Shown: positions 33,653 to 43,545, counted from the first letter of the stretch. The stretch is DNA of 64,000 nt from Nakamurella flavida (GCF_030811475.1 NZ_JAUSQV010000001.1:2441501-2505500); one strand, 5' to 3'. Program-made: numbers and translations. Notes: generated by a model from the sequence alone, not told the origin.

Positions 33653-35557
33653 TCAGGCGACCCGGCCGGCGGCCTTCGGGTCGGGGATGGCGGCCAGCAG
33701 GGTCCGGGTGTACTCGTCCTTCGGGTGCAGGATGACCTGCGCCGCCGGCCCGGACTCGACGAGCTTCCCGTGGTTGAGCACCAGCGCTGAGTCCGCGAGC
33801 ATGCGGGCGCTGAGCAGATCGTGGGTGATGTAGAGGATGCCCACGTGCTCGTCGACGACCAGGGCGTTGAGCAGCTCGAGGATCTCGGCGCGGATCGACA
33901 CGTCGAGACTGGAGATGGGCTCGTCGGCGATGATCAGCCGCGGGCCGGATGCCAACGCCTTGGCGATGACGACGCGCTGCCGCTGCCCGCCGGACAGCTC
34001 GTACGGGAAGCGGCCGAGGAAGCGGGCCCCCGGGGACAGGCCCACCTTCTCCAGCAGCTCCACACTCCGCTGCGTCAGCGCCTTCCCGCGCAGCCCGGCG
34101 AAGTTGTGCACGGGCCGGCCGAGCGTCATGCCGATGGTGTGCGCCGGGTTCAGCGCCGCGTACGGGTCCTGGAAGACGTACTGCACGCTGCGCCGGAACG
34201 CCTCCAGCTGCTTGCCGCGGATCCGCCCGACCTCCTGGCCCGCCCCCTGATCACGACCGCCGTCGCCCGGCGGGTGGAAGCGGACGGACCCCGCGGACGG
34301 GCGCTCCACCCCGGTGATCATCCTGGCCAGGGTGCTCTTCCCGCTGCCGCTCTGCCCGACCAGCGCCGTCACCTCCCCCTCGCGCAGGGTGAAGCTGACG
34401 TCGTCCACGGCCTGGATGGTGTGGGTCTTCATCTTCTGCCGCCGGGTGAAGGTCTTGCTCACCGCGTCGACCTCGATGATCACCGATCCGCGGCGGGCCG
34501 CCGGGTCGGTGAGTTCCTTGACGAACGCCGGCCCGGCGAACCCGGCGATCGGCTCGCCGACGTCCTCGGGCAGGTCACGCAGCCCGTGCTGGGCCTGGGC
34601 GACCAGGCAGGCCACGTCCACCCGTTCCACCCGCTGCAGCGGCGGGTCCAGCGTGGTGCAGGACGCCACCGCCTCCGGGCAGCGGGGGGCGAAGGCGCAG
34701 CCCGGCGGGCGCTGCCGCAGGTCCGGCGGGCGCCCCGGGATGTAGGTGATGGCCACGGTCTCCGCCCGCGGGTCCCCGTAGGAGCCCAGCAGCGCCTTGG
34801 AGTACGGGTGCAGCGGCTTCTCGAGCAGGGCGCGGCTGGACCCGATCTCGACCATCCGTCCGGCGTACATGACCATGATCCGGTCCGAGGACTCCAGCAC
34901 CGTGCCCATGTCGTGGGAGATGAACAGCACGGTGAACTTCTGCTCCCGCTGCAGCTCGCGGATGTTGTCCAGGATGGTCCGCTGCACCACCACGTCCAGG
35001 CCGGTGGTCGGCTCGTCGAGCAGCACGAACCGCGGCCGCAGGGCGAGCGCCAGGGCCAGGTTGATCCGCTGCTTCATCCCGCCGGACAGCTCGTGCGGGT
35101 AGTTCTGCAGGAAGGACGGGTCGATGGAGACCATCTCCAGCAGTTCGGCCGAACGGGCGGCAACGGCACGGTCGTCCAGATCGGTGTGCGCGTGGAGCAC
35201 GTCGGCGAACGAGGACGCGATGCGGGTCACCGGGTTCAGGCTGTTCATGCTGCTCTGGAAGACCGTGGCGATGTCGCTCCACCGGTGCGTGCGCAGCTCG
35301 TCCTCCGAGAGCGCCAGGATGTCGGTGCCGTCGAACAGCACCTGGCCCGAGGTGATCTTCGCCGGGCTCTGCCGCAGCCGGAGCAGCGCCACCCCGAGAG
35401 TGCTCTTGCCACAGCCGGACTCACCGATGAGCCCGACGAACTCCCCCTCGTGCAGATCGAAGCTGACGTGGTCGACGGCGGTCAGCCCGGAATGCATCCG
35501 GGGTTCGTAGCGGACGGTCAGGTCACGCACTTGAAGCAACGGCTTTCGAACGGCCAT
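33653..35557 (-). CDS. Peptide/oligosaccharide-type ABC ATPase, fused DppD-DppF
   Basis: 634 residues with two complete nucleotide-binding domains. Domain 1: GESGCGKST, LSGGMKQR, FVLLDEPTTGLD, closed by the oligopeptide-type C-terminal box GCAFAPRCPEAVASC. Domain 2 (from ~370): GQSGSGKST, LSGGQRQR, LIIADEPISSLD. Transporters of this peptide/nickel/opine class also import oligosaccharides in many bacteria. Encoded between the permease genes and the GH35 gene; only 1 nt separates its ATG from the upstream stop, so it is tightly coupled. Confidence 0.93.
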   Translation of the reverse strand: MAVRKPLLQVRDLTVRYEPRMHSGLTAVDHVSFDLHEGEFVGLIGESGCGKSTLGVALLRLRQSPAKITSGQVLFDGTDILALSEDELRTHRWSDIATVFQSSMNSLNPVTRIASSFADVLHAHTDLDDRAVAARSAELLEMVSIDPSFLQNYPHELSGGMKQRINLALALALRPRFVLLDEPTTGLDVVVQRTILDNIRELQREQKFTVLFISHDMGTVLESSDRIMVMYAGRMVEIGSSRALLEKPLHPYSKALLGSYGDPRAETVAITYIPGRPPDLRQRPPGCAFAPRCPEAVASCTTLDPPLQRVERVDVACLVAQAQHGLRDLPEDVGEPIAGFAGPAFVKELTDPAARRGSVIIEVDAVSKTFTRRQKMKTHTIQAVDDVSFTLREGEVTALVGQSGSGKSTLARMITGVERPSAGSVRFHPPGDGGRDQGAGQEVGRIRGKQLEAFRRSVQYVFQDPYAALNPAHTIGMTLGRPVHNFAGLRGKALTQRSVELLEKVGLSPGARFLGRFPYELSGGQRQRVVIAKALASGPRLIIADEPISSLDVSIRAEILELLNALVVDEHVGILYITHDLLSARMLADSALVLNHGKLVESGPAAQVILHPKDEYTRTLLAAIPDPKAAGRVA

Positions 35558-35558
35558 G

Positions 35559-36524
35559 TCAGTCCTCCCGCAGGTGGGGGTTGCTCAGCAGGTCCACGCC
35601 GAAGTTGACGAACGTCAGCGAGGTGATCAGCAGGGCGAGGGCGATGCCGGGGACGAACAGCCACACCCAGAGGCCCTGGACCAGGGCGCCGTTGGCGTTG
35701 GCCTGGGCGAGCATCTGCCCCCAGCTCACCGAGGTCGGGTCGCCGAAGCCGAGGAAGGACAGGCCCGCCTCGGCGACGATGGCGCCGGTGGAGGCGCCGA
35801 TGAAGCCCGCCGCGATGAGCGAGGTCATGTTGGGCATGATCTCGCGGAACACGATCCGCAGGGTGCCCTCGCCGGCGAACTTGGCCGCGGTGACGAACTC
35901 CCGGTTCCGCAACGTGATGATCTGCGCCCGCTTGGCTCTCGCCGCCCCGGCCCAGCTGGTGATGCCGATGACGAAGACCAGCAGCAGCAGCCCGCGGGTC
36001 TCGCTGTAGGCGATGATCACCATCATCAGCGGCAGCACCGGGACGACCAGGGCGAGGTTGGTGAAGAAGGACAGCACGCTGTCCAGCCAGGACCCCTCGG
36101 CGTAGCCGGAGACCAGGCCCACGAACACGGCGATCAGGGTGGCGAACAGCCCACCCAGCACGCCCACCCCGAGGGAGAGCCGGGTGCCGTAGAGGAACTG
36201 CGACAGGATGTCGTAGCCCTGGGACGTGGTGCCCAGCAGGTGGTCCCCGCTGACCGGCAGCACCGGTTCGAAGGAGCCGTCCAGCGGGTCGTAGGGCGCC
36301 AGCAGCGGCGCGAACACCGCGATGAGGACGAAGAACGCCAGCATGCACAGCCCGACGCGGGCCTTCCCGCTGGACCAGATGATGGCGTACCAGCGGGGCG
36401 GCTTCGCGCCGCGATCCGCGTCGTCGGACCCGAGCTCGTCCACCCCGGCGGGCGGCCGGGTGGGGTCGACGGCCTCGTTCAGTTCGGCCGCGCCGGGTAC
36501 GGACTGGGGCAGGGGGACGGTCAT
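35559..36524 (-). CDS. ABC transporter permease, DppC type
   Basis: 321 residues. A Pro/Asp-rich cytosolic N-terminus precedes a first membrane segment (VGLCMLAFFVLIAVFAPLLAP) and about five more. The binding-protein-dependent permease loop reads GAARAKRAQIITLRNREFVTAAKFAGE. It pairs with the DppB-type permease encoded 1 nt upstream. It is part of the glycan operon, so the cargo is probably an oligosaccharide. Confidence 0.93.
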   Translation of the reverse strand: MTVPLPQSVPGAAELNEAVDPTRPPAGVDELGSDDADRGAKPPRWYAIIWSSGKARVGLCMLAFFVLIAVFAPLLAPYDPLDGSFEPVLPVSGDHLLGTTSQGYDILSQFLYGTRLSLGVGVLGGLFATLIAVFVGLVSGYAEGSWLDSVLSFFTNLALVVPVLPLMMVIIAYSETRGLLLLVFVIGITSWAGAARAKRAQIITLRNREFVTAAKFAGEGTLRIVFREIMPNMTSLIAAGFIGASTGAIVAEAGLSFLGFGDPTSVSWGQMLAQANANGALVQGLWVWLFVPGIALALLITSLTFVNFGVDLLSNPHLRED

Positions 36525-36525
36525 C

Positions 36526-37512
36526 TCAGCTCTCCTTCCGGGCGCGCGGATCCAGGACGCCGTAGAGCAGATCGGTGATCAGGTTGGCCACCAGCACGGC
36601 CAGGATGGTGAACAGCAACAGGGCCTGCATGAGCGGGAAGTCGCGGTTGCTGGTCGCCTCGCCGATCAGCCGGCCCAGTCCCGGATAGTCGAAGATGGTC
36701 TCGACCAGGATCGACCCGCCGAACAACGCCCCCAGGGACAGCGCGAAGTTGGTGACGCTGGGCAGCAACGCGTTCCGCGCCGCGTACTTCAACGCCACGG
36801 TGCGGTCGGACAGGCCCTCGGCGCGGGCGAGGCGGATGTAGTCCTCCCCGAGCGTCATCACCATGGTGTTGCGCATGCCCAGGATGAAGCCGATGGGCGC
36901 GGTGACCATGAGGGTGAGCGCGGGCAGGAAGGCGTGGGCGATCACGTCCGCGACGAACTGCCCGTTCCACCCCGGGGTGGTGTAGCCGTACCCGCCGGAC
37001 GCCGGGAACCAGCCGAGCTCGTAGGCGCCGAAGAACAGGATGAGCAGGCCGATCCAGAAGGTCTGCAGGTTGCCGATGAAGGTGGACCCGATGGAGATGA
37101 ACCCGTCGAACCGGCTGTTGCGCCGCCATGCCGCCCACGCGCCGAGCAGGGTGCCGATGACGAAGGAGAGCACCTGGGTCAGGCCGACGAGCAGCACCGT
37201 CCAGGGCAGCGCCTTGGCGATCACCTCGGTGACCGGGAACGGGAAGTAGGTGAACGACACCCCGAAGTCGCCGCTGAGCAGCGCGCCGAGGTAGTCCCAG
37301 TACTGCGACCAGAGACTGCCGGTGGGCTGGCCGAGCATGGCCCGCACCGCCTCCACCTGGGCCGGGTCGACCTGCCCGGTCTCCCCGGAGAGCCGGCGCA
37401 CCATCACCTCGGCCGGGTCACCGGGCTGCAGGCGCGGGATGAGGAAGTTCAGGGTGACCGCCGCCCACACCGTGAGCAGGAAGTACCCGATCTTGCTGGC
37501 GAAATACTTCAT
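36526..37512 (-). CDS. ABC transporter permease, DppB type
   Basis: 328 residues with about six membrane segments. The N-terminal YFLLTVWAAVTLNFLIPRLQPGDP is typical of DppB-like permeases, as are the late EDYIRLARAEGLSDRTVALKYAARNALLP (EAA loop) and GGSILVETIFDYPGLGRLIGEA. It follows the binding-protein gene after 13 nt and forms the channel with the DppC-type partner. Confidence 0.93.
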   Translation of the reverse strand: MKYFASKIGYFLLTVWAAVTLNFLIPRLQPGDPAEVMVRRLSGETGQVDPAQVEAVRAMLGQPTGSLWSQYWDYLGALLSGDFGVSFTYFPFPVTEVIAKALPWTVLLVGLTQVLSFVIGTLLGAWAAWRRNSRFDGFISIGSTFIGNLQTFWIGLLILFFGAYELGWFPASGGYGYTTPGWNGQFVADVIAHAFLPALTLMVTAPIGFILGMRNTMVMTLGEDYIRLARAEGLSDRTVALKYAARNALLPSVTNFALSLGALFGGSILVETIFDYPGLGRLIGEATSNRDFPLMQALLLFTILAVLVANLITDLLYGVLDPRARKES

Positions 37513-37525
37513 GACGGGTCTCCTC

Positions 37526-39187
37526 TCAGGACACGGGCCGCAGGTGCGGGAGCACGTACAGCGGGTTGTCGGTGGGATAGGGGTTCTCGGTCGACGGCCA
37601 GCCCGAGGCGGCGTCGGTGTTGTAGATCAGCCGGGACGGGGCGTACTGCAGGGCGATGTACGGGACCTGCTCGTAGTAGATGTCGATCAGCTGCGCGGCG
37701 TAGTCGGCCTGCTCGGCCTCGTCGGTGGTCGCCTCGTACTGCGCGACCAGGGCGTCCACGTCGGGGTTGCGGTATCGGGCCACGTTGAGCAGCAGGTCGT
37801 CGCCGGTGGAGATCTGGCTGCTGACCAGCTTCCCGCCCAGGTCCTTGGCCCGGACACAGCCACCGTTGACGTAGTCGAGCAGCATGTCGAAGTCGCCGCT
37901 CTTCTTCTGCGCGTCCACCGCGTTGGGATCGGTGGCGATGAGCCGGATGTCGATGCCCAGCGCCTTGAGGTTCCGGACGATCACATCGCCCATGGCCAGG
38001 TAGTCGACGAACCCGGCCTGCACGCTGAAGACCAGCGAGATCGGTTCGCCGTTCGGCCCGGTCCGCAGGCCGTCCGGGCCCATCCGGTACCCGGCGTCGT
38101 CCAGCAGCTGGGCCGCCTTCGCCGGGTCGTAGGTCAGGTAGCCGCCGTCGGCCTGGTACTTCCCGGGCAGCAGGTCCTGCTGGACGGGCAGTTTGACCAT
38201 CGTCTGGCTGGCCGGCTCCATCACCCCGAAGCTGGCCTTGCGGGCGAGCTGGGCCTTGTCGATACCGTAGGCCATGGCCGTGCGGAAGGCCGGGTCGCTG
38301 GTCGGGAACCGTTCGTTGTTCGGGGCCAGCACCGTGGTGCCGGCCGGGGAGTAGTAGAAGTCGGTGGCGTTGTTGCGGGCCACCGAACGCTCCGGGTTGG
38401 GGATGTCGCCGGTGTAGTAGTCCAGGTCGCCGTTGCGCAGCTTGAGTGCACCGGAGTTGGCGTCGTAGGCGCCCTCCAGCGAGATCTGCTGCACCTTGTA
38501 GGCGTCGGGCTGCCAGTAGTCGGTCTTGCGGACGAGGGTCAGCCGCCGTCCGTTGAACTCCCCGACCTGGTACGGCCCGGTGCCCACCGGGGTCTTGTCG
38601 ACGTAGGTGGTGATGTCCCCGCCCGCACCGTAGATGTGCTCGGGGACGATCTTCATGGTGTTGACCAGGGCGTCGAGCTTGCTGGCCGCCGGCCCGGCGA
38701 AGGTGATCCGCACGGTGGCGTCGTCGGTGGCGACCACCTCGGTGGCCGGGGCGCCGAACAGCTCACCCCACAGACCGGCCTTGTCGGCGCCGGGATAGGT
38801 CTTGGCCGCGTTGAACGTGAACGCCACGTCCTTCGCGGTGAACGGCACCCCGTCCCCCCAGCTGACACCCTGCCGGATGTCGAGGACCAGGGTCTGCGGG
38901 TCGGGCCAGGAGTACCCGGTGGCCAGCCACGGCACGAGTTCGCAGCTGAACAGGTCGCGGATCATCAGCGGCTCGTACAGCCAGGTGGCGGTGAGCGGCG
39001 CCGGTGCGTAGGGGTTGAAGTTCTCCAGCCCCTGCACCGAGTTCGGCTGCTCCGCCGGCAGGATCAGCTCCTGGATGTACCCGGGCGGTGCCGCCGGGGC
39101 GGGGTCCCGGCCGATGCTCGCGCACCCGCCGGCGACCAGTGCGGTGACCACCGTCAGTGCGGTGATCAGCCCTGCTCTCTTCCTCAT
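37526..39187 (-). CDS. Family 5 extracellular solute-binding lipoprotein
   Basis: About 553 residues, with the lipobox LVAGGC after a Lys/Arg start, so a membrane-anchored lipoprotein. SBP_bac_5 features are the region around LFSCELVPWLATGYSWPD, GVSWGDGVPFTAKDVAFTFN, GTGPYQVGEFNG and DPAFRTAMAYGIDKAQLARKA. The ATG at 39187 is better spaced from GAGG than the GTG at 39190. Such proteins bind peptides, but in Thermotoga and others also beta-glucan and xylan oligosaccharides. The neighbouring GH35, GH39 and COG5368-type genes favour an oligosaccharide (inference). Confidence 0.92.
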   Translation of the reverse strand: MRKRAGLITALTVVTALVAGGCASIGRDPAPAAPPGYIQELILPAEQPNSVQGLENFNPYAPAPLTATWLYEPLMIRDLFSCELVPWLATGYSWPDPQTLVLDIRQGVSWGDGVPFTAKDVAFTFNAAKTYPGADKAGLWGELFGAPATEVVATDDATVRITFAGPAASKLDALVNTMKIVPEHIYGAGGDITTYVDKTPVGTGPYQVGEFNGRRLTLVRKTDYWQPDAYKVQQISLEGAYDANSGALKLRNGDLDYYTGDIPNPERSVARNNATDFYYSPAGTTVLAPNNERFPTSDPAFRTAMAYGIDKAQLARKASFGVMEPASQTMVKLPVQQDLLPGKYQADGGYLTYDPAKAAQLLDDAGYRMGPDGLRTGPNGEPISLVFSVQAGFVDYLAMGDVIVRNLKALGIDIRLIATDPNAVDAQKKSGDFDMLLDYVNGGCVRAKDLGGKLVSSQISTGDDLLLNVARYRNPDVDALVAQYEATTDEAEQADYAAQLIDIYYEQVPYIALQYAPSRLIYNTDAASGWPSTENPYPTDNPLYVLPHLRPVS

Positions 39188-39251
39188 CACATGACCTCGT
39201 CGTCATCGGTCGTCGTCGGTGGTGCGGCCGCCGGCCCGGCGGTCGGGGGTG

Positions 39252-41120
39252 TCAGGCGGCAGTGGGTGGAGTGAGCTCCACCAGCACCGCCGACGGCATG
39301 GTCAGTTCGAGATCCAGTCGCAGACCGCCGTCGGCGGTGAGCCGTTGCCGGCTGACACCGGGGGCGGACGCGTCGGCGAGCTCGGCCCACTGCTCGTCGG
39401 TCGGCCAGTCGCCCACCTTGAGCTCGGCGGCCGCGGCGACGAGATCGCCGACACCGACGGCGATCCGGCGTTGTTCCACCGACCAGTCACCGTCGGCGAC
39501 GCCGGTGAGCTGCAGGGCGACCCGGCGGGTCAGGGCGGCATCCCCGTCGACCTTGGACTGGTCCAGGGTGAGGTTCCAGAGCAGGACCGAGATGCGCCCG
39601 TCCTCGTGCCGGGTGGCCCAGTGCTCCACGAGCGAATCGGCGCCGTCGCCGATCGCCATGCCGGGCAGTTCCGTCTCCCCCAGCGCGGCCAGCAGGGACA
39701 ACGCATGGAAGCGGGGCTTGGCCAACCCGCCCACGGTGATCAGGCCGAACCCGCCGTGCAGCAACCGGGGCGGACGGCCCAGCTCCTCGAAGTGGTCGCT
39801 GGCCACCCAGTACGACAGCGCCTCGATGCGCCCGGCCGACGAGCGCATCCCGCGAAGCAGGAACATCGCCGAGAACACGCTGTCGTTGACCGGCTTGAAG
39901 TGCGTCGGGGTGACGCCCCACTCGGTCCACAGCACCCGGGCGTCCCCGTAGCCCCATCGCACGAGACTCGCCCGCACGTCCAGCGGCGGGCTGCCGTACG
40001 TGTGCGTGGAGACGAAGTCGACGGCGGCACCCGAGGCGCGGCAGTGGGCAAGCAGGTCGTCCACCCACCCGGCCGCGGCGGACGACGGCCCGCCGACCGG
40101 GATGCGCGGGTCGACGGCCTTGATCGCCCGGGCGGTGGCGTCGTACAGCGCGAACCACTCCTCCTTCGTCCCGGACCAGAAGACCTCGAGGTTGGCCTCG
40201 TTCCACACCTCGAAGTCCCAGCCGATGACCTCGTCGGCCCCGTACCGGTCGATCAGGTGCCGGGTGAAGCGGGTGACCAGCTCGACCCAGCGATCCATGT
40301 CGCGGGGCGGGGAGATGTGCGCGCCGTACTCGAACACCGTCGTCGACGGGTCGGCGGCCAGGTCGGTGGGCATGAACCCGACCTCGACGACCGGGCGCAG
40401 CCCGATCTCCAGGACCGTGTCGTAGATGCGGTCGACGACGGAGAAGTCGTACAACGCTTCTCCGTCCACCTCGCGGTAGACGTTCGTGTCGTCGTGGAAG
40501 ATCGCGTGCGCGCGGACGGTGCGCACCCCGATCTCGTCGTGCAGTCGGCGCAGCGCCGCGTGCAGCTCGACGCCGATCTCGCGCCCGCCGGACAGGTCGG
40601 TGCACAGCAGCTGGGAGAGCCGCTCGCTGCCGATCATCGGCCGCCAGGGCGTGTCGAGCGATCGGCCGGGCGCGTCCACCGCCACCTGCACGGTGACCAG
40701 CGGGGCATCGTGGGCAGGGTGCAGCGGCGTCGCCTCCACGGGATCGCTGAGCTCGCCGACCACGGTGACCTCGGGGACGGCGGCGACCGCGTACCAGCGG
40801 GTGCGCCCCGGCGCGCCGGTGGTGTCGACATACGGCGGGTGCGGGACGGACAACACGTCCTGGCCGCCGTGGTCGACCGGGGCGAACGGCCCGTCGGCGG
40901 TGTCGGCGGCGTGCACCAGATAACCGACCGCGCCGTCCACCGGCTCCCAGGAGAGCGTCACCTGGGCCACCCCGTCCTCGGCGCGCAGGTCGGCGGGTGC
41001 CGGCAGATGGGGGATGCCGCCGGGCCCGTCGGTCCGGGTCCGGGTGGAGATGCGGGCGTCCCAGTCCTGCTTGGCGGCGTCGGCCGCCCGCCCGGTGGGG
41101 TCGGTGCTGTCGGGGCTCAT
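39252..41120 (-). CDS. GH39-like glycosidase with N-terminal FN3 domain
   Basis: 622 residues. Residues ~40-135 form an FN3-like domain (VTLSWEPVDGAVGYLVHAA). A barrel of GH39/GH-A type follows, with VRTVRAHAIFHDDTNVYREV, acid/base Glu in WDFEVWNEANLEVFW and nucleophile Glu in VLWTEWGVTP. GH39 includes beta-xylosidases, alpha-iduronidases and related retaining enzymes. No signal peptide, so intracellular. The ATG overlaps the TGA of the upstream gene by 4 bp. The FN3 module before the barrel is unusual for a cytosolic glycosidase. Confidence 0.88.
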   Translation of the reverse strand: MSPDSTDPTGRAADAAKQDWDARISTRTRTDGPGGIPHLPAPADLRAEDGVAQVTLSWEPVDGAVGYLVHAADTADGPFAPVDHGGQDVLSVPHPPYVDTTGAPGRTRWYAVAAVPEVTVVGELSDPVEATPLHPAHDAPLVTVQVAVDAPGRSLDTPWRPMIGSERLSQLLCTDLSGGREIGVELHAALRRLHDEIGVRTVRAHAIFHDDTNVYREVDGEALYDFSVVDRIYDTVLEIGLRPVVEVGFMPTDLAADPSTTVFEYGAHISPPRDMDRWVELVTRFTRHLIDRYGADEVIGWDFEVWNEANLEVFWSGTKEEWFALYDATARAIKAVDPRIPVGGPSSAAAGWVDDLLAHCRASGAAVDFVSTHTYGSPPLDVRASLVRWGYGDARVLWTEWGVTPTHFKPVNDSVFSAMFLLRGMRSSAGRIEALSYWVASDHFEELGRPPRLLHGGFGLITVGGLAKPRFHALSLLAALGETELPGMAIGDGADSLVEHWATRHEDGRISVLLWNLTLDQSKVDGDAALTRRVALQLTGVADGDWSVEQRRIAVGVGDLVAAAAELKVGDWPTDEQWAELADASAPGVSRQRLTADGGLRLDLELTMPSAVLVELTPPTAA

Positions 41121-42478
41121 CGCGTCCTCTCGTCAGGGTGTCCCGCTCCGGGGAACACCTCGGCGCTCATCAGGGGTCGGAGTCGGAGTTCGGTGGTCGG
41201 ATCGGCGAACCAGGTGCGCAGCTGCCCGCCGGTGAGCACGTTGCCCAGGGCGGCCAGCAGGATCGACTGATCCAGGGCCAGATGGCGTTCGGCCCGCAGA
41301 CCCGATCCCACGGCCACGGCATCGTGGAAGCCGCCGGGACCGTAGGCGCCGTAACGGTTCTCGAGGTCGGCCAGCGCGGCCAGGGCCGCGGGCCGATCAT
41401 GGGCCAGGGCGAGCGCCAGGGCGTGCGGGGTGACCACCCCGTCGCCCCAGCCCCGCTCGGCGGCCTCTGCCGCCGTGGTGCGCTGCAGGTCCGACGGGTA
41501 GCCACCGTCGAGCACGCTGATCGCCTCCACACCCCATTCGCTGTACCCGCCGCCGGGCCGGGCGGCCGGGGAGAACCCCCAGCTGCCGTACCCCGCTTCG
41601 AGCAGGCCGAAATCCCGCTGGGCGGCGACGGTGCCCGGGTGGTTGTGCCCCCAGGAGGTCGGCCCCCAGACGGTCTCGTCGACGAACAGCTCCGGCATCA
41701 GGGCCTCGAACATGCTCCCGCCGAAGGTCGGCACCAGGGTGGTGCCGCGATGGGTGACGGAGCCGCGCTGCATGGCCGCGTAGTGACCGGCCGGCAGCTG
41801 CCCGAGGGCCAGGCCCACATAGCTGCCGATCCGCGACTCCGAGTTCAGCGTGGCGTAGTGGTGCGGGGTGAACCACACGTCGGGGCCGTCGCCGCGGTAC
41901 CGGCCGCGTACGGCCTCACCGTCAGGCTCGTCGATCCAGCAGCCGCCACGCAGCAGGTCGGCCGCCGGGTCGTGGAAGAAGCCGAAGTCCATGTCCCGCA
42001 GCACCTCCCGGCACGGCGCGGCCAGCGCGGGGTCGGCCCGCCCGACCACCATCAGGGCCACGGCGAGCCAGCCGTTGTCCACGCTGGACAGGAACGGCCG
42101 GATCGGTTCGCCGTCGGGCATGGCGGTCAGGGCCGCCCCGTCGGCCTCGCCGTACCAGTTGACGAACATCCCGCTGGGCGCGTGCCGGTGCAGCCGCGCG
42201 ACCGTGGCCAGCGTGCGACGCAGCCGGGAGCGGCAGACGTCGGGGGCGAGGAACCCGAGCCGCCCGGCGAGCGCCGTGCTCCACAGCAGGCCGCCGATGT
42301 TGGTCGGTGAGGTGTAGCCACTGCGCGAGCGGGCATCGAGGTCGGCGTCGATCCCGTCGGACGGCAGCCCGGTGGCCGGGTCGGTCATCGCCATCAGGCT
42401 GCGCCAGGTGTCCCTGGCCCAGCGGGTCAGCAGATCGCGCTCGTCCGGGGTGAGCTCGGTGGTCGGTCGCCCCGTCAT
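41117..42478 (-). CDS. COG5368 'glucoamylase'-type protein, GH144/GH162-like
   Basis: 453 residues. It starts MTGRPTTELTPDERDLLTRWA. Typical features of this (alpha/alpha)6-barrel group are ARDTWRSLMAMTDPATGLPSD, GYTSPTNIGGLLWSTALAGRLG, MFVNWYG, FLSSVDNGWLAVALMVVG and a late YSEWGVEAISV. Family members characterised so far include beta-1,2-glucanases (GH144). Here the usual AWGLTASD-like block reads differently, so the specificity may differ. No signal peptide. ATGA overlaps link it to lacI upstream and to the GH39-like gene downstream. Confidence 0.75.
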   Translation of the reverse strand: MTGRPTTELTPDERDLLTRWARDTWRSLMAMTDPATGLPSDGIDADLDARSRSGYTSPTNIGGLLWSTALAGRLGFLAPDVCRSRLRRTLATVARLHRHAPSGMFVNWYGEADGAALTAMPDGEPIRPFLSSVDNGWLAVALMVVGRADPALAAPCREVLRDMDFGFFHDPAADLLRGGCWIDEPDGEAVRGRYRGDGPDVWFTPHHYATLNSESRIGSYVGLALGQLPAGHYAAMQRGSVTHRGTTLVPTFGGSMFEALMPELFVDETVWGPTSWGHNHPGTVAAQRDFGLLEAGYGSWGFSPAARPGGGYSEWGVEAISVLDGGYPSDLQRTTAAEAAERGWGDGVVTPHALALALAHDRPAALAALADLENRYGAYGPGGFHDAVAVGSGLRAERHLALDQSILLAALGNVLTGGQLRTWFADPTTELRLRPLMSAEVFPGAGHPDERTR

Positions 42479-43545
42479 GCCGCACGCTCCGTCGGGGCCG
42501 CGTCGGGGCAGCCGCAGGATTGCCGGTACACCGGCCGGGTCGGCAGGGTCAGCGCGGTGGGGCTGCCGACGTCGCCGGCGACCCGGTCGTGCACCCACTG
42601 GGCGGCGAGCTCGCCGAGCTCGTGGACCGGCTGGGCGACGGTGGTCAGACCGGGCCGCACGTACCGGGCGGTGCGCACGTCGTCCCACCCGACCACGGCG
42701 ATGTCGTCCGGAACGCGTACTCCCCGGCGCAGCAGCGAGTCCTGGATGGCCAGGGCCAGCTCGTCGTTGGCGCAGACCAGCGCATCCGCCTCACGCCACC
42801 GGTCGGCCCGGTCGGCCACCACGGCCCGCCCCGACGCCTCGGTCTGCGCGACGGCCAACGGGCCCGGCTCGGCCAACCCGGCGAGCTGGACGGCCCGCCG
42901 GAAGCCCGCGTACCGCCCGGTCACGTCGTGCGATCCCGCCGGCTCCCCGACGAAGAGCAGGCGCCGCCGACCGTGGTCCAGCAGGTGCCGCGCGAGAACC
43001 TCTGCGGTGTCCACGTTCTCGGTGGTCAGGGTCTGGCAGCCGGGCACCGGGTCCCGGCCGACGAGCACGATGGGCAGGCTACGGGCCAGCGCGGCCACCG
43101 TCTCGTCCGCGACGTCCGGCGCGGCGATCGTCATGCCGTCGACCCGGCCGGCCAACTCCCGGACGGCGTCCTCGGCGCTGTCGGCCGCGCTCAGCAGCCG
43201 CAGCACCACGCTCTGCCCGTGCCGGGCGGCGACGCTCTGGTAGCCGAGCATCAGTTCGGAGTAGTAGGGACCGCCCAGATCCCCGAGCACCACCCCGTGC
43301 GCCTCCGACCGGCGCACGGCCAGGCTGCGCGCGGCGGTCTGCGGCAGGTACTCCAGCTCGCGAACGGCGGTCAGCACCTTGTCCCGGGTCCGGGCGGAGG
43401 TGGCCGTGCTGCCCTGCAGCACGCGGGACACCGACGCGATGGACACGCCGGCCCGCTCGGCCACCGAGTAGATGGTGGCCGGTCGGGCCGGATCCACCGG
43501 GTCGCCGTCTGGTCGGGCGGCGGAACCGGGGTCGGGCTCGGGCAT
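42475..43545 (-). CDS. LacI-family repressor heading the glycan-utilisation operon
   Basis: 356 residues. HTH TIYSVAERAGVSIASVSRVLQGS near residue 25, then a sensor domain (GVVLGDLGGPYYSELMLGY to DIAVVGWDDVRTARYVRPG) and a C-terminal CGCPD. The start has an almost perfect Shine-Dalgarno, GGAGGTGATC, ending about 5 nt before the ATG. It is the first gene of a single long transcript and its own operator lies at 43597-43610, so it would regulate itself and everything downstream. Confidence 0.92.
   Translation of the reverse strand: MPEPDPGSAARPDGDPVDPARPATIYSVAERAGVSIASVSRVLQGSTATSARTRDKVLTAVRELEYLPQTAARSLAVRRSEAHGVVLGDLGGPYYSELMLGYQSVAARHGQSVVLRLLSAADSAEDAVRELAGRVDGMTIAAPDVADETVAALARSLPIVLVGRDPVPGCQTLTTENVDTAEVLARHLLDHGRRRLLFVGEPAGSHDVTGRYAGFRRAVQLAGLAEPGPLAVAQTEASGRAVVADRADRWREADALVCANDELALAIQDSLLRRGVRVPDDIAVVGWDDVRTARYVRPGLTTVAQPVHELGELAAQWVHDRVAGDVGSPTALTLPTRPVYRQSCGCPDAAPTERAA

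Noticed and set aside
33653-39187. Plain annotation of the ABC genes as a dipeptide transporter
   Set aside because: Sequence class alone does not define cargo. The surrounding LacI and three glycosidases without signal peptides favour oligosaccharides.
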